A stretch of 64,000 nucleotides of DNA from Hydractinia symbiolongicarpus (GCF_029227915.1 NC_079885.1:4776001-4840000), one strand, 5' to 3'. Positions 1 to 13,111 are shown, counted from the first letter of the stretch. The notes: a model not told the origin generated them from the letters alone. A program made the numbers and translations.

Positions 1-2555
1 TTCCACAGTAAAAAAAGACTTCTTTATCTAAATTATTAAACAAAGCGCTACCACAGAGCCTAGTGTAATCGCAGAATTACAGCAATCATGTCAAATTAAG
101 AAGAATGATATTCCTTGGAGTCCAATTGGCTCATTTATCACATTTATAAGGTCACAGTTCAAAATCAGTTCAACTAAGTCCCACAGTCAATTGTTTCACT
201 GTTAAAAGCGATGCAACTTAGTAATATCGGAAAAAAATCACTAAATACATGTTGGTACGAATATGTGACGCAACCGTTGTAACTCGAACGGATTGACACT
301 GTTAGAAAGTCAATGAATTGTAGTTTTTGAAAGTGTCTCTATTTCTTTTCGTGAACTGACGGCTAGGATTGGTCCCACAGTAAAAAATGACTTATTTATC
401 CTAATTTTTAAATGAAGCGCTACCAGAACGCCCAGTGTAATCGCTGAATTGCGGCAATTATGTAAAATTAAGAAGAATGTTATTTCTTGGGTTCCAGTTT
501 GCCCACTTATCACATTTATAAGGTCACAGTCCAGAGTTACTCCAATTAAGTCCAGAGTCAATAATTTCACTGTTATAAGCGATATAACTTAGTAATATCG
601 GAAAAGTATCACTAAATACATGTTGGTAGGAATATGCGACGCAACCGTTGTAATTCAAACGGATTTATATCGCTAGAAAGTCAATGAAATGTCGTTTCTG
701 AAACTGTTCCTATTTATTGAACGCGTGCTAACGGCCAGGATTGGTCCTACCTTAAAAAAAGACTTATTTATCTAAATTTTTAATTAAAGTGCTACCACAG
801 AACCTAGTGTAATCGCTGAATTCCAGCAATCATGTCAAATCAAGAAGAATGTTATTCCTTGGAGTCAAATTGGTTTATTTATCACATTAATAAGATCACA
901 GTCCAAAGTCAGCTCAATTAAGTCCCACAGTCATTCGTTTCACTGTTAAAAGCGATGCAACTTAGTAATATCGGAAAAAAATCACTAAATACATGTTGGT
1001 ACGAATATGTGACGCAACCGTTGTAACTCGAACGGATTGACACTGTTAGAAAGTCAATGAATTGTAGTTTTTGAAAGTGTCTCTATTTCTTCTCGTGAAC
1101 TGACGGCTAGGATTGGTCCCACAGTAAAAAATGACTTATTTATCCCAATTTTTAAATGAAGCGCTACCAGAACGCCCAGTGTAAACGCTGAATTGCGCCA
1201 ATTATGTAAAATTAAGAAGAAGGTTATTTCTTGGGGTCCAGTTGGCTCACTTATCACATTTATAAAATCACAGTCCAGAGTTACTTCAATTAAGTCCAGA
1301 GTTATTCATTTCACTGTTAAAAGCGATATAACTTAGTAATATCGGAAAAGTATCACTAAATACATGTTGGTAGGAATATGTGACGCAACCGTTGTCACTC
1401 AAACTGATTGATACCGCCAAGAAGTCAATGAAATGTAGTTTTTAAGAATGTCTTTATTTGTTCTCAGCCCGTGCTAACGGTCAGGATTGGTTCCACAGTA
1501 AAAAAAGACTTGTTTATCTAAATTATTAAACAAAGCGCTACCACAGAGCCTAGTGTAATCGCAGAATTACAGCAATCATGTCAAATTAAGAAGAATGATA
1601 TTCCTTGGACTCAAATTGGCTCATTTATCACATTTATAAGGTCACAATTCAAAATCAGTTCAACTAAGTCCCACAGTCAATCGTTTCACTGTTAAAAGCG
1701 ATGCAACTTAGTAATATCGGAAGAAAATCACTAAATACATGTTGGTACGAATATGTGACGCAACCGTTGTAACTCGAACGGATTGACACCGTTAGAAATT
1801 CAATGAATTGTAGTTTTTGAAACTGTCTCTATTTCTTCACGCAAACTAACGGCTAGGATTGGTGTCACAATAAAAAATGACTTATTTATCTTAATTTTTA
1901 AATAAAGCGCTACCAGAGGGCCCAGTGTAATCGCTGAGTTCCGGCAATCATATAAAATTAAGAAGAATGTTATTTATTGGGGTCCAGTTGGCTCACTTAT
2001 CACATTTATAAGATCACAGTCCAGAGTTACATCAATTAAGTCCAGAGTCAATCATTTCACTGTTAAAAGCGATATAACTTAGTAATATCGGAAAAGTATC
2101 ACTAAATACATGTTGGTAGGAATATGTGACGCAACCGTTGTCACTCAAACTGATTGATACCGCCAAGAAGTCAATGAAATCTAGTTTTCAAGAATGTCTC
2201 TATTTGTTCTCAGCCCGTGCTAACGGTCAGGATTGGTTCCACAGTATAAAAAGACTTGTTTATCGAAATTATTAAACAAAGCGCTACCACAGAGCCTAGT
2301 GTAATCGCAGAATTACAGCAATCATGTCAAATTAAGAAGAATGATATTCCTTGGAGTCCAATTGGCTCACTTATCACATTTATAAGGTCACAGTTCAAAA
2401 TCAGTTCAACTAAGTCCCACAGTCAATCGTTTCACTGTTAAAAGCGATGCAACTTAGTAATATCGGAAAAAAATCACTAAATACATGTTGGTACGAATAT
2501 GTGACGCAACCGTTGTAACTCGAACGGATTGACACCGTTAGAAATTCAATGAAAT
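1..2555 (+). repeat. A/B alternating dimer HOR, 744-746 bp
   Basis: Monomers start at 1, 373, 745, 1117, 1491, 1863 and 2237. They alternate strictly between A (starts 1, 745, 1491, 2237; CCTAGTG and an ATTCCTTGGA-type centre) and B (starts 373, 1117, 1863; CGCCCAGTG or a close variant and an ATTTCTTGGG-type centre). A monomers in this block carry CAGAATTACAGCAATC, and B monomers carry the unusual TATAAAATTAAG or TGTAAAATTAAG. The dimer repeats about three times, then breaks at the rearranged junction near 2556. A B-type dimer partner of this particular kind is not seen again to the right. Confidence 0.9.
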
Positions 2556-2565
2556 CAGGATGCAA
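2550..2565 (+). other. Deletion junction between two HOR blocks
   Basis: The A monomer starting at 2237 runs to GAAATTCAATGAAAT and then passes through CAGGATGCAATCATG directly into position about +83 of another A monomer. The next landmark lies 616 bp on instead of about 744, so about 128 bp of monomer end plus monomer start are missing. The few bases CAGGA at the join could be a remnant of the CCAGGATTGG tail, which would make this a two-step event. The junction separates the A/B dimer block from an A-only block. Confidence 0.85.
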
Positions 2566-4479
2566 TCATGTCAAATTAAGAAGAATGTTATTCCTTGGAG
2601 TCCAAATGGCTCATTTATCACATTTATAAGGTGACAGTCCAGAATCAGTTAAATTAAGTCCCACAGTAATCGTTTCACTGTTAAGAGCGATGCAACCTAG
2701 TAATATCCGAAAATCATCGCTAAATACATGTTGGTACGAATTTGCAACGCAACCGTTGTAACTCAAACGGATTTATATCGCTAGAAAATCAATGAAATGT
2801 AGTTTTTGAAACTGTTCCTATTTATTCAGCGCGTGCTAACGGCCAGGATTGGTCCCACATTAAAAAAAGACATATTTATCTAAATTTTTAATAAAAGCGC
2901 TACCACAGAACCTAGTGAAATCGCTGAATTCCAGCAATCCTTTCAAATTTAAAAAGGATGTTATTCCTTGGAGTCCAATTGGCTCATTTATCACATTTAT
3001 AAGGTGACAGTCCAGAATCAGTTCAATTAAGTCCCACAGTCAATAGTTTCACTGTTAAAAGTGGTGCAACCTAGTAATACCTGAAAAATATCGCTAAATA
3101 CATGTTGGTACGAATATGCGACGCAACCGTTGTAACTCAAACGGATTTATATCTCTAGAAAGTCAATGTATTGTAGTTTTTGAAACTGTTCCTATTTACT
3201 CAGCGCGTGCTAACGGCCAGGATTGGTCCCACATTAAAAAAAGACTTATTTATCTAAATTTTTAATTAAAGCGCTACCACAGAACCTAGTGAAATCGCTG
3301 AATTCCAGCAATCCTTTCATATTAAAAAGGATGTTATTCCTTGGAGTCCAATTGGCTCATTTATCACATTCATAAGGTCACAGTCCAAAGTCAGTTCAAT
3401 TAAATCCCACAGTGAAACGTTTCACTGTTTAAAGCGATACAACCTAGTAATATCCGAATAATATCGCTAAATACATGTTGGTGCGGATATGCCACGCAAG
3501 CGTTGTAACTGAAACAGATTTATACCGCTATAAAGTCAATGAAATGTAGTTTTTGAAACTGCTCCTATTTATTCAGCGCGTGCTAACGGTAGGATTGGTC
3601 CCACAGTAAAAAAGACTTATTTATCTAAAATATTAAATAAAGCGCCACCACAGAGCGTAGTCCAATTGCTGAATTACAGCAATCATTTCAAATTAAGAAG
3701 AATGTTATTCCTTGGAGACCGGTTGGCTCATTTATCACATTTATAATGTGACAGTCCAGAATCAGTTCAATTAAGTCCCACAGTCAATCGTTTCACTGTT
3801 AAAAGTGGTGCAACCTAGTAATATCTGAAAAATATCGCTAAACACATGTTGGTACGAATATGCGACGCAACCGTTGTAACTCAAACGGATTTATATCGCT
3901 AGAAAGTCAATGTATTGTAGTTTTTTAAACTGTTCCTATTTACTCAGCGCGTGCTAACGGCCAGGATTGGTTCCACATTAAAAAAAGACTTATTTATCTA
4001 AATTTTTAATTAAAGCGCTACCACAGAACCTAGTGAAATCGCTGAATTCCAGCAATCCTTTCATATTAAAAAGGATGTTATTCCTTGGAGTCCAAATGGC
4101 TCATTTATCACATTTAAAAGGTCACAGTCCAGAATCAGCTAAATTAAGTCCCACAGTAATCGTTGCACTGTTAAGAGCGATGCAACCTAGTAATATCCGA
4201 ATAATATCGCTAAATACATGTTGGTGCGGATATGCCACGCAAGCGTTGTAACTGAAACAGATTTATACCGCTATAAAGTCAATGAAATGTAGTTTTTGAA
4301 ACTGCTCCTATTTATTCAGCGCGTGCTAACGGTAGGATTGGTCCCACAGTAAAAAAGACTTATTTATCTAAAATATTAAATAAAGCGCCACCACAGAGCG
4401 TAGTCCAATTGCTGAATTACAGCAATCATTTCAAATTAAGAAGAATGTTATTCCTTGGAGACCGGTTGGCTCATTTATC
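2556..4479 (+). repeat. A-only dimer block, left part
   Basis: After a partial monomer (2556-2852), monomers start at 2853, 3227, 3600, 3971 and 4342. Two A subtypes alternate. One has ATATTAAATAAAGCGCCACC and an ATTACAGCAATCATTTC centre. The other has TTCCACATT or TCCCACATT, GAACCTAGTGAAATCGC and CAGCAATCCTTTC. The pair makes a dimer HOR of about 743-745 bp that continues into the 4,098-bp duplication to the right. Confidence 0.85.
3443..4185 (+). repeat. 743-bp tandem duplication, copy 1
   Basis: This segment is followed directly by a near-identical copy at an offset of exactly 743 bp. Private variants shared only by the pair include GAGCGTAGTCCAATTG in the first monomer and TAGTTTTTTAAACTG in the second. 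Their near-identity by eye suggests a recent event compared with most of the block. Confidence 0.85.
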
Positions 4480-4928
4480 ACATTTATAATGTGACAGTCC
4501 AGAATCAGTTCAATTAAGTCCCACAGTCAATCGTTTCACTGTTAAAAGTGGTGCAACCTAGTAATATCTGAAAAATATCGCTAAACACATGTTGGTACGA
4601 ATATGCGACGCAACCGTTGTAACTCAAACGGATTTATATCGCTAGAAAGTCAATGTATTGTAGTTTTTTAAACTGTTCCTATTTACTCAGCGCGTGCTAA
4701 CGGCCAGGATTGGTTCCACATTAAAAAAAGACTTATTTATCTAAATTTTTAATTAAAGCGCTACCACAGAACCTAGTGAAATCGCTGAATTCCAGCAATC
4801 CTTTCATATTAAAAAGGATGTTATTCCTTGGAGTCCAAATGGCTCATTTATCACATTTAAAAGGTCACAGTCCAGAATCAGCTAAATTAAGTCCCACAGT
4901 AATCGTTGCACTGTTAAGAGCGATGCAA
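4186..4928 (+). repeat. 743-bp tandem duplication, copy 2
   Basis: This is the second copy of the dimer beginning at 3443. It keeps the private variants GAGCGTAGTCCAATTG and TAGTTTTTTAAACTG. Similarity to copy 1 ends shortly after CCTAGTAATATCCGAA, where the sequence switches to the AATCATCGC form used further right. Confidence 0.85.
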
Positions 4929-7900
4929 CCTAGTAATATCCGAAAATCATCGCTAAATACATGTTGGTACGAATTTGCAACGCAACCGTTGTAACTCAAA
5001 CGGATTTATATCGCTAGAAAATCAATGAAATGTAGTTTTTGAAACTGTTCCTATTTATTCAGCGCGTGCTAACGGCCAGGATTGGTCCCACATTAAAAAA
5101 AGACATATTTATCTAAATTTTTAATAAAAGCGCTACCACGGAACCTAGTGAAATCGCTGAATTCCAGCAATCCTTTCAAATTTAAAAAAGATGTTATTCC
5201 TTGGAGTCCAATTCGCTCATTTATCACATTTATAAGGTGCCAGTCCAGAATCAGTTCAATTAAGTCCCACAGTCAATCGTTTCACTGTTAAAAGTGGTGC
5301 AACCTAGTAATATCTGAAAAATATCGCTAAATACATGTTGGTACGAATATGCGACGCAGCGGTTGTAACTCAAACGGATTTATATCGCTAGAAAGTCAAT
5401 GTATTGTAGTTTTTGAAACTGTTCCTATTTACTCAGCGCGTGCTAACGGCCAGGATTGGTTCCACATTAAAAAAAGACTTATTTATCTAAATTTTTAATT
5501 AAAGCGCTACCACAGAACTTAGTGAAATCGCTGAATTGCAGCAATCCTTTCATATTAAAAAGGATGTTATTCCTTGGAGTCCAATTGGCTCTCTTATCAC
5601 ATTCATAAGGTCACAGTCCAAAGTCAGTTCAATTACGTCCCACAGTCAAACGTTTCACTGTTTAAAGCGATACAACCTAGTAATATCCGAATAATATCGC
5701 TAAATACATGTTGGTGCGGATATGCCACGCAAGCGTTGTACCTGAAACAGATTTATACCGCTATAAAGTCAATGAAATGTAGTTTTTGAAACTGCTCCTA
5801 TTTATTCAGCGCGTGCTAACGGTAGGATTGGTCCCACAGTAAAAAAGACTTATTTATCTAAAATATTAAATAAAGCGCCACCACAGAGCCTAGTGCAATT
5901 GCTGAATTACAGCAATCATTTCAAATTAAGAAGAATGTTATTCCTTGGAGACCGGTTGGCTCATTTATCACATTTATAATGTGACAGTCCAGAATCAGTT
6001 CAATTAAGTCCCACAGTCAATCGTTTCACTGTTAAAAGTGGTGCAACCTAGTAATATCTGAAAAATATCGCTAAACACATGTTGGTACGAATATGCGACG
6101 CAACCGTTGTAACTCAAACGGATTTATATCGCTAGAAAGTCAATGTATTGTAGTTTTTGAAACTGTTCCTATTTACTCAGCGCGTGCTAACGGCCAGGAT
6201 TGGTTCCACATTAAAAAAAGACTTATTTATCTAAATTTTTAATTAAAGTGCTACCACAGAACCTAGTGAAATCGCTGAATTCCAGCAATCCTTTCATATT
6301 AAAAAGGATGTTATTCCTTGGAGTCCAATTGGCTCATTTATCACATTCATAAGGTCACAGTCCAAAGTCAGTTCAATTAAGTCCCACAGTGAAACGTTTC
6401 ATTGTTTAAAGCGATACAACCTAGTAATATCCGAATAATATCGCTAAATACATGTTGGTGCGGATATGCCACGCAAGCGTTGTAACTGAAACAGATTTAT
6501 ACCGCTATAAAGTCAATGAAATGTAGCTTTTGAAACTGCTCCTATTTATTCAGCGCGTGCTAACGGTAGGATTGGTCCCACAGTAAAAAAGACTTATTTA
6601 TCTAAAATATTAAATAAAGCGCCACCACAGAGCCTAGTGCAATTGCTGAATTACAGCAATCATTTCAAATTAAGAAGAATGTTATTCCTTGGAGACCGGT
6701 TGGCTCATTTATCACATTTATAATGTGACAGTCCAGAATCAGTTCAATTAAGTCCCACAGTCAATCGTTGCACTGTTAAAAGTGGTGCAACCTAGTAATA
6801 TCTGAAAAATATCGCTAAACACATGTTGGTACGAATATGCGACGCAACCGTTGTAACTCAAACGGATTTATATCGCTAGAAAGTCAATGTATTGTAGTTT
6901 TTGAAACTGTTCCTATTTACTCAGCGCGTGCTAACGGCCAGGATGGGTTCCACATTAAAGAAAGACTTATTTATCTAAATTTTTAATTAAAGCGCTGTCA
7001 CAGAATCTAGTGAAATCGCTGAATTCCAGCAATCCTTTCAAATTAAAAAGGATGTTATTCCTTGGAGACTGGTTGGCTCATTTATCACATTTATAATGTG
7101 ACAGTCCAGAATCAGTTCAATTAAGTCCCACAGACAATCGTTTCACTGTTAAAAGCGATGCAACTTAGTAATATCGGAAAAAAATCACTAAATACATGTT
7201 GGTAGGAATATGTGACGCAACCGTTGTAACTCGAACGGATTGACACTGTTAGAAAGTCAATGAATTGTAGTTTTTGAAACTGTCTCTATTTCTTCATGCA
7301 AACTAACGGCTAGAATTGGTTTCACAGTAAAAAATGACTTATTTATCTTAATTTTTAAATAAAGCGCTACCACAGCGCCCAGTGTATTCGCTGAGTTCCA
7401 GCAATCATGTCAAATTAAGAAGATTGTTTTTTCTTGTAGTCAAACTGGCTCATTTATCACATTTATAAGGTCACAGTTCAAAATCAGTTCAATTAAATCC
7501 CACAGTCAAACGTTTCACTGTTAAAAGCGATGCAACCTAGTAATATCTGAAAAATATCGCTAAATACCTGTTGGTACTAATATGCGACGCAACCGTTGTA
7601 ATTCAAACAGATTTATATCGCTAGAAAGTCAATGAAATGTAGTTTCTGAAACTGTTCCTATTTATTCAGCGCGTGCTAACGGCCAGGATTGGTCCCACAT
7701 TAAAAAAAGACTTATTTATCTAAATTTTTAATTAAAGCGCTACCACAGAACCTAGTGAAATTGCTAAATTCCAGCAATCCTTTCAAATTCAAAAGGATGT
7801 TATTCCTTGGAGTCCAATTGTCTCATTTATAACATTTATAAGGTCACAGTCCAGAATTAATTCAATTAAATCCCACAGTCAATCGTTGCAATGTTAAAAG

Positions 7901-7950
7901 CGATGTAACTTAGTACTTTCGGAAAAATATCACTAAATACATGTTGGGAC
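4480..7950 (+). repeat. 4,098-bp-offset segmental duplication, copy 1
   Basis: Monomers start at 4714, 5086, 5460, 5832, 6204, 6576, 6948, 7320 and 7693. Each has a counterpart exactly 4,098 bp downstream (8812, 9184 and so on to 11791), which equals 11 monomers. Rare shared variants confirm true copies rather than generic relatives: a T-rich GATTGTTTTTTCTTG in the B monomer at 7320 (counterpart 11418), and CACAGAATCTAGTG in the monomer at 6948 (counterpart 11046). Similarity ends near 7950, where the TTGGGACAAATATG form diverges from copy 2. Confidence 0.88.
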
Positions 7951-8577
7951 AAATATGTGACGCAACCGTTGTAACTCAAACGGTTTGACACCGTTAGAAA
8001 TTCAATGAAATGTAGTTTTTGAAACTGTCTCTATTTCTTCAGCGCGAACTAACGGCTAGGATTGGTCCCACAGTAAAAAATGACTTATTTATCTTAATTT
8101 TTAAATAAAGAGCTACCACAGCGCCCAGTGTAATCGCTGAGTTCTAGCAATGATGTCAAATTAAGAAGAATGTGATTTCTTATAGTCAAACTGGCTCATT
8201 TATCACATTCATAAGGTCACAGTCCAAAGTCAGTTCAATTAAGTCCCACAGTCAAACGTTTCACTGTTTAAAGCGATACAACCTAGTAATATCCGAATAA
8301 TATCGCTAAATACATGTTGGTGCGAATATGCCACGCAAGCGTTGTAACTCAAACAGATTTATGCCGCTATAAATTCAATGAAATGTAGTTTTTGAAACTG
8401 CTCCTATTTATTCAGCGCGGGCTAACGGCCAGGATTGGTCCCACAGTAAAAAAAGACTTATTTATCTAAATTTTTAATTAAAGCGCTACCACAGAACCTA
8501 GTGAAATCGCTGAATTCCAGCAATCCTTTCAAATTAAAAAGGATGTTCTTCCTTCGAGTCCAATTGGCTCATTTATC
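7951..8577 (+). repeat. Monomers between the two 4,098-bp copies
   Basis: This stretch holds the tail of one monomer, a complete B monomer from 8066 and the first part of an A monomer from 8439. The B monomer carries TTTCTTATAGTCAAAC. It has no close counterpart at the 4,098-bp offset, so it is either older sequence kept at the duplication join or a later exchange patch. Confidence 0.75.
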
Positions 8578-11500
8578 ACATTTATAATGTGACAGTCCAG
8601 AATCAGTTCAATTAAGTCCCACAGTCAATCGTTTCACTGTTAAAAGTGGTGCAACCTAGTAATATCTGAAAAATATCGCTAAACACATGTTGGTACGAAT
8701 ATGCGACGCAACCGTTGTAACTCAAACGGATTTATATCGCTAGAAAGTCATTGTATTGTAGTTTTTGAAACTGTTCCTATTTACTCAGCGCGTGCTAACG
8801 GCCAGGATTGGTTCCACATTAAAAAAAGACTTATTTATCTAAATTTTTAATTAAAGCGCTACCACAGAACCTAGTGAAATCGCTGAATTCCAGCAATCCT
8901 TTCATATTAAAAAGGATGTTATTCCTTGGAGTCCAAATGGCTCATTTATCACATTTATAAGGTCACAGTCCAGAATCAGTTAAATTAAGTCCCACAGTAA
9001 TCGTTGCACTGTTAAGAGCGATGCAACCTAGTAATATCCAAAAATCATCGCTAAATACATGTTGGTACGAATTTGCAACGCAACCGTTGTAACTCAAACG
9101 GATTTATATCGCTAGAAAATCAATGAAATGTAGTTTTTGAAACTGTTCCTATTTATTCAGCGCGTGCTAACGGCCAGGATTGGTCCCACATTAAAAAAAG
9201 ACATATTTATCTAAATTTTTAATAAAAGCGCTACCACAGAACCTAGTGAAATCGCTGAATTCCAGCAATCCTTTCAAATTTAAAAAGGATGTTATTCCTT
9301 GGAGTCCAATTGGCTCATTTATCACATTTATAAGGTGACAGTCCAGAATCAGTTCAATTAAGTCCCACAGTCAATCGTTTCACTGTTAAAAGTGGTGCAA
9401 CCTAGTAATATCTGAAAAATATCGCTAAATACATGTTGGTACGAATATGCGACGCAACCGTTGTAACTCAAACGGATTTATATCGCTAGAAAGTCAATGT
9501 ATCGTAGTTTTTGAAACTGTTCCTATTTATTCAGCGCGTGCTAACGGCCAGGATTGGTCCCACATTAAAAAAAGACTTATTTATCTAAATTTTTAATTAA
9601 AGCGCTACCACAGAACCTAGTGAAATCGCTGAATTGCAGCAATCCTTTCATATTAAAAAGGATGTTATTCATTGTAGTCCAATTGGCTCACTTATCACAT
9701 TCATAAGGTCACAGTCCAAAGTCAGTTCAATTAAGTCCCACAGTCAAACGTTTCACTGTTTAAAGCGATACAACCTAGTAATATCCGAATAATATCGCTA
9801 AATACATGTTGGTGCGGATATGCCACGCAAGCGTTGTAACTGAAACAGATTTATACCGCTATAAAGTCAATGAAATGTAGTTTTTGAAACTGCTCCTATT
9901 TATTCAGCGCATGCTAACGGTAGGATTGGTCCTACAGTAAAAAAGACTTATTTATCTAAAATATTAAATAAAGCGCCACCACAGAGCCTAGTGCAATTGC
10001 TGAATTACAGCAATCATTTTAAATTAAGAAGGATGTTATTCCTTGGAGACCGGTTGGCTCATTTATCACATTTATAATGTGACAGTCCAGAATCAGTTCA
10101 ATTAAGTCCCACAGTCAATCGTTTCACTGTTAAAAGTGGTGCAACCTAGTAATATCTGAAAAATATCGCTAAACACATGTTGGTACGAATATGCGACGCA
10201 ACCGTTGTAACTCAAACGGATTTATATCGCTAGAAAGTCAATGTATTGTAGTTTTTGAAACTGTTCCTATTTACTTAGCGCGTGCTAACGGCCAGGATTG
10301 GTTCCACATTAAAAAAAGACTTATTTATCTAAATTTTTAATTAAAGCGCTACCACAGAACCTAGTGAAATCGCTGAATTCCAGCAATCCATTCATATTAA
10401 AAAGGATGTTATTCCTTGGAGTCCAATTGGCTCATTTATCACATTCATAAGGTCACAGTCCAAAGTCAGTTCAATTAAGTCCCACAGTCAAACGTTTCAC
10501 TGTTTAAAGCGATACAACCTAGTAACATCCGAATAATATCGCTAAATACATGTTGGTGCGGATATGCCACGCAAGCGTTGTAACTGAAACAGATTTATAC
10601 CGCTATAAAGTCAATGAAATGTAGTTTTTGAAACTGCTCCTATTTATTCAGCGCGTGCTAACGGTAGGATTGGTCCCACAGTAAAAAAGATTTATTTATC
10701 TAAAATATTAAATAAAGCGCCACCACAGAGCCTAGTGCAATTGCTGAATTACAGCAATCATTTCAAATTAAGAAGAATGTTATTCCTTGGAGACCGGTTG
10801 GCTCATTTATCACATTTATAATGTGACAGTCCAGAATCAGTTCAATTAAGTCCCACAGTCAATCGTTTCACTGTTAAAAGTGGTGCAACCTAGTAATATC
10901 TAAAAAATGTCGCTAAACACATGTTGGTACGAATATGCGACGCAACCGTTGTAACTCAAACGGATTTATATCGCTAGAAAGTCAATGTATTGTAGTTTTT
11001 GGAACTGTTCCTATTTACTCAGCGCGTGCTAACGGCCAGGATTGGTTCCACATTAAAAAAAGACTTATTTATCTAAATTTTTAATTAAAGCGCTATCACA
11101 GAATCTAGTGAAATCGCTGAATTCCAGCAATCCTTTCAAATTAAAAAGGATGTTATTCCTTAGAGTCCAATTTGCTCATTTATCACATTTATAAGGTGAC
11201 AGTCCAGAATCAGTTCAATTAAGTCCCACAGACAATCGTTTCACTGTTAAAAGCGATGCAACTTAGTAATATCGGAAAAAAATCACTAAATACATGTTGG
11301 TACGAATATGTGACGCAACCGTTGTAACTCGAACGGATTGACACTGTTAGAAAGTCAATGAATTGTAGTTTTTGAAACTGTCTCTATTTTTTTATGCAAA
11401 CTAACGGCTAGGATTGGTTTCACAGTAAAAAATGACTTATTTATCTTAATTTTTAAATAAAGCGCTACCACAGCGCCCAGTGTATTCGCTGAGTTCCAGC

Positions 11501-12048
11501 AATCATGTCAAATTAAGAAGATTGTTTTTTCTTGTAGTCAAACTGGCTCATTTATCACATTTATAAGGTCACAGTTCAAAATCAGTTCAATTAAATCCCA
11601 CAGTCAAACGTTTCACTGTTAAGAGCGATGCAACCTAGTAATATCTGAAAAATATCGCTAAATACCTGTTGGTACTAATATGCGACACAACCGTTGTAAT
11701 TCAAACAGATTTATATCGCTAGAAAGTCAATGAAATGTAGTTTCTGAAACAGTTCCTATTTATTCAGCGCGTGCTAACGGCCAGGATTGGTCCAACATTA
11801 AAAAAAGACTTATTCATCTAAATTTTTAATTAAAGCGCTACCACAGAACCTAGTGAAATCGCTAAATTCCAGCAATCCTTTCAAATTAAAAAGGATGTTA
11901 TTCCTTGGAGTCCAATTGTCTCATTTATCACATTTATAAGGTCACAGTCCAGAATTAATTCAATTAAATCCCACAGTCAATCGTTGCAATGTTAAAAGCG
12001 ATGTAACTTAGTACTTTCGGAAAAATATCACTAAATACATGTTTGTAC
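8578..12048 (+). repeat. 4,098-bp-offset segmental duplication, copy 2
   Basis: Monomers start at 8812, 9184, 9558, 9930, 10302, 10674, 11046, 11418 and 11791, in register with copy 1. The order of A subtypes and the B monomer with GATTGTTTTTTCTTG are preserved. Differences from copy 1 are scattered single bases by eye. Beyond about 12048 the sequence follows a different module, with GCAACAGTTTTAACTC. Confidence 0.88.
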
Positions 12049-12527
12049 GAATATGTGACGCAACAGTTTTAACTCAAACTGATTGATACCACCAAGAAGT
12101 CAATGAAATGTAGTTTTAGAGAATGTCTCTATTCTTTCAACGCGTGCTAACAGCCAGGATTGGTACCACATTAAAAAAAGACTTATTTATCTAAATTATT
12201 ACATAAAGCGCTACCACAGAGCCTAGTGTTATCGCTGAATTACAGCAATCATGTCAAATTAAGAAGAATGTTATTCCTTGGAGTCCGGTTGGCTCATTTA
12301 TCACATTTTTAAGGTCACAGTCCAGAATCAGTTCAATTAAGTCGCACAGTCAATCGTTTCACTGTTAAAAGCGATACAACTTAGTAATATCGGAAAAAGG
12401 TCACTAAATACATGTTGGTACGAATATGTGACGCATCCGTTGTAACTCAAACGGTTTGACACCGTTAGAAAATCAATGAAATGTAATTTTTGAAACTGTC
12501 TCTATTTCTTCAGCGCAAACTAACGGC
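12049..12527 (+). repeat. Transition monomers before the 3,152-bp duplication
   Basis: This is the tail of the monomer from 11791 plus one A monomer from 12164. The A monomer carries TACCACATT, AAATTATTACATAAAGCG and GTGTTATCGCTG. That TACCACATT/TTACATAAAG type recurs at 22196, 23686, 25549, 26667, 29276 and 30021, so it is a mobile module within the array. Confidence 0.8.
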
Positions 12528-13091
12528 CAGGATTGGTCCTACAGTAAAAAATGACTTATTTATCTTAATTTTTAAAAAAAGAGCTACAACAGCGCCCAGT
12601 GTAATCGCTGAGTTCCAGCAATCATGTCAAATTAAGAAGAATGTTATTTCTTGTAGTCTAATTGGCTCATTTATCACATTTATAAGGTCACAGTCCAGAA
12701 TTAGTTCAATTATATTCCACAGTCAATCGTTGCAATGTTAAAAGCGATGTAACTTAGTACTTTCGGAAAAATATCACTAAATACATGTTGGTACGAATAT
12801 GTGACGCAACAGTTTTAACTCGAACTGTTTGATACCGCCAAGAAGTCAATGAAATGTAGTTTTTGAAACTGTCTCTATTTCTTCAGCGCGAACTGACTGC
12901 TAGGATTGGTCCTACAGTAAAAAATGACTTATTTATCTTAATTTTTAAATAAAGCGCTGCCACCGTGCCCAGTGTAATCTCTTAGTTCCAGCAATCATGT
13001 CAAATTAAGAAGAATGTTATTTCTTGTAGTCAAACTGGCTCATTTATCACATTCATAAGTTCACAGTCCAGAGTCAGTTCAATTAAGTCCC

Positions 13092-13111
13092 ACAGTCAAA
13101 CGTTTCACTGT
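13092..13111. other. 20-bp near-perfect dyad at the monomer midpoint
   Basis: ACAGTCAAACGTTTCACTGT reads as its own reverse complement except at one base pair (C/C at positions 6 and 15). It sits at about +183 to +202, just past the second TCCCACAG landmark. The version CAATCG found in many A monomers breaks one more pair. This is one representative; the same string recurs in monomers with the CAAACGTTTCAC variant. A binding or cruciform role is only a possibility. Confidence 0.6.
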
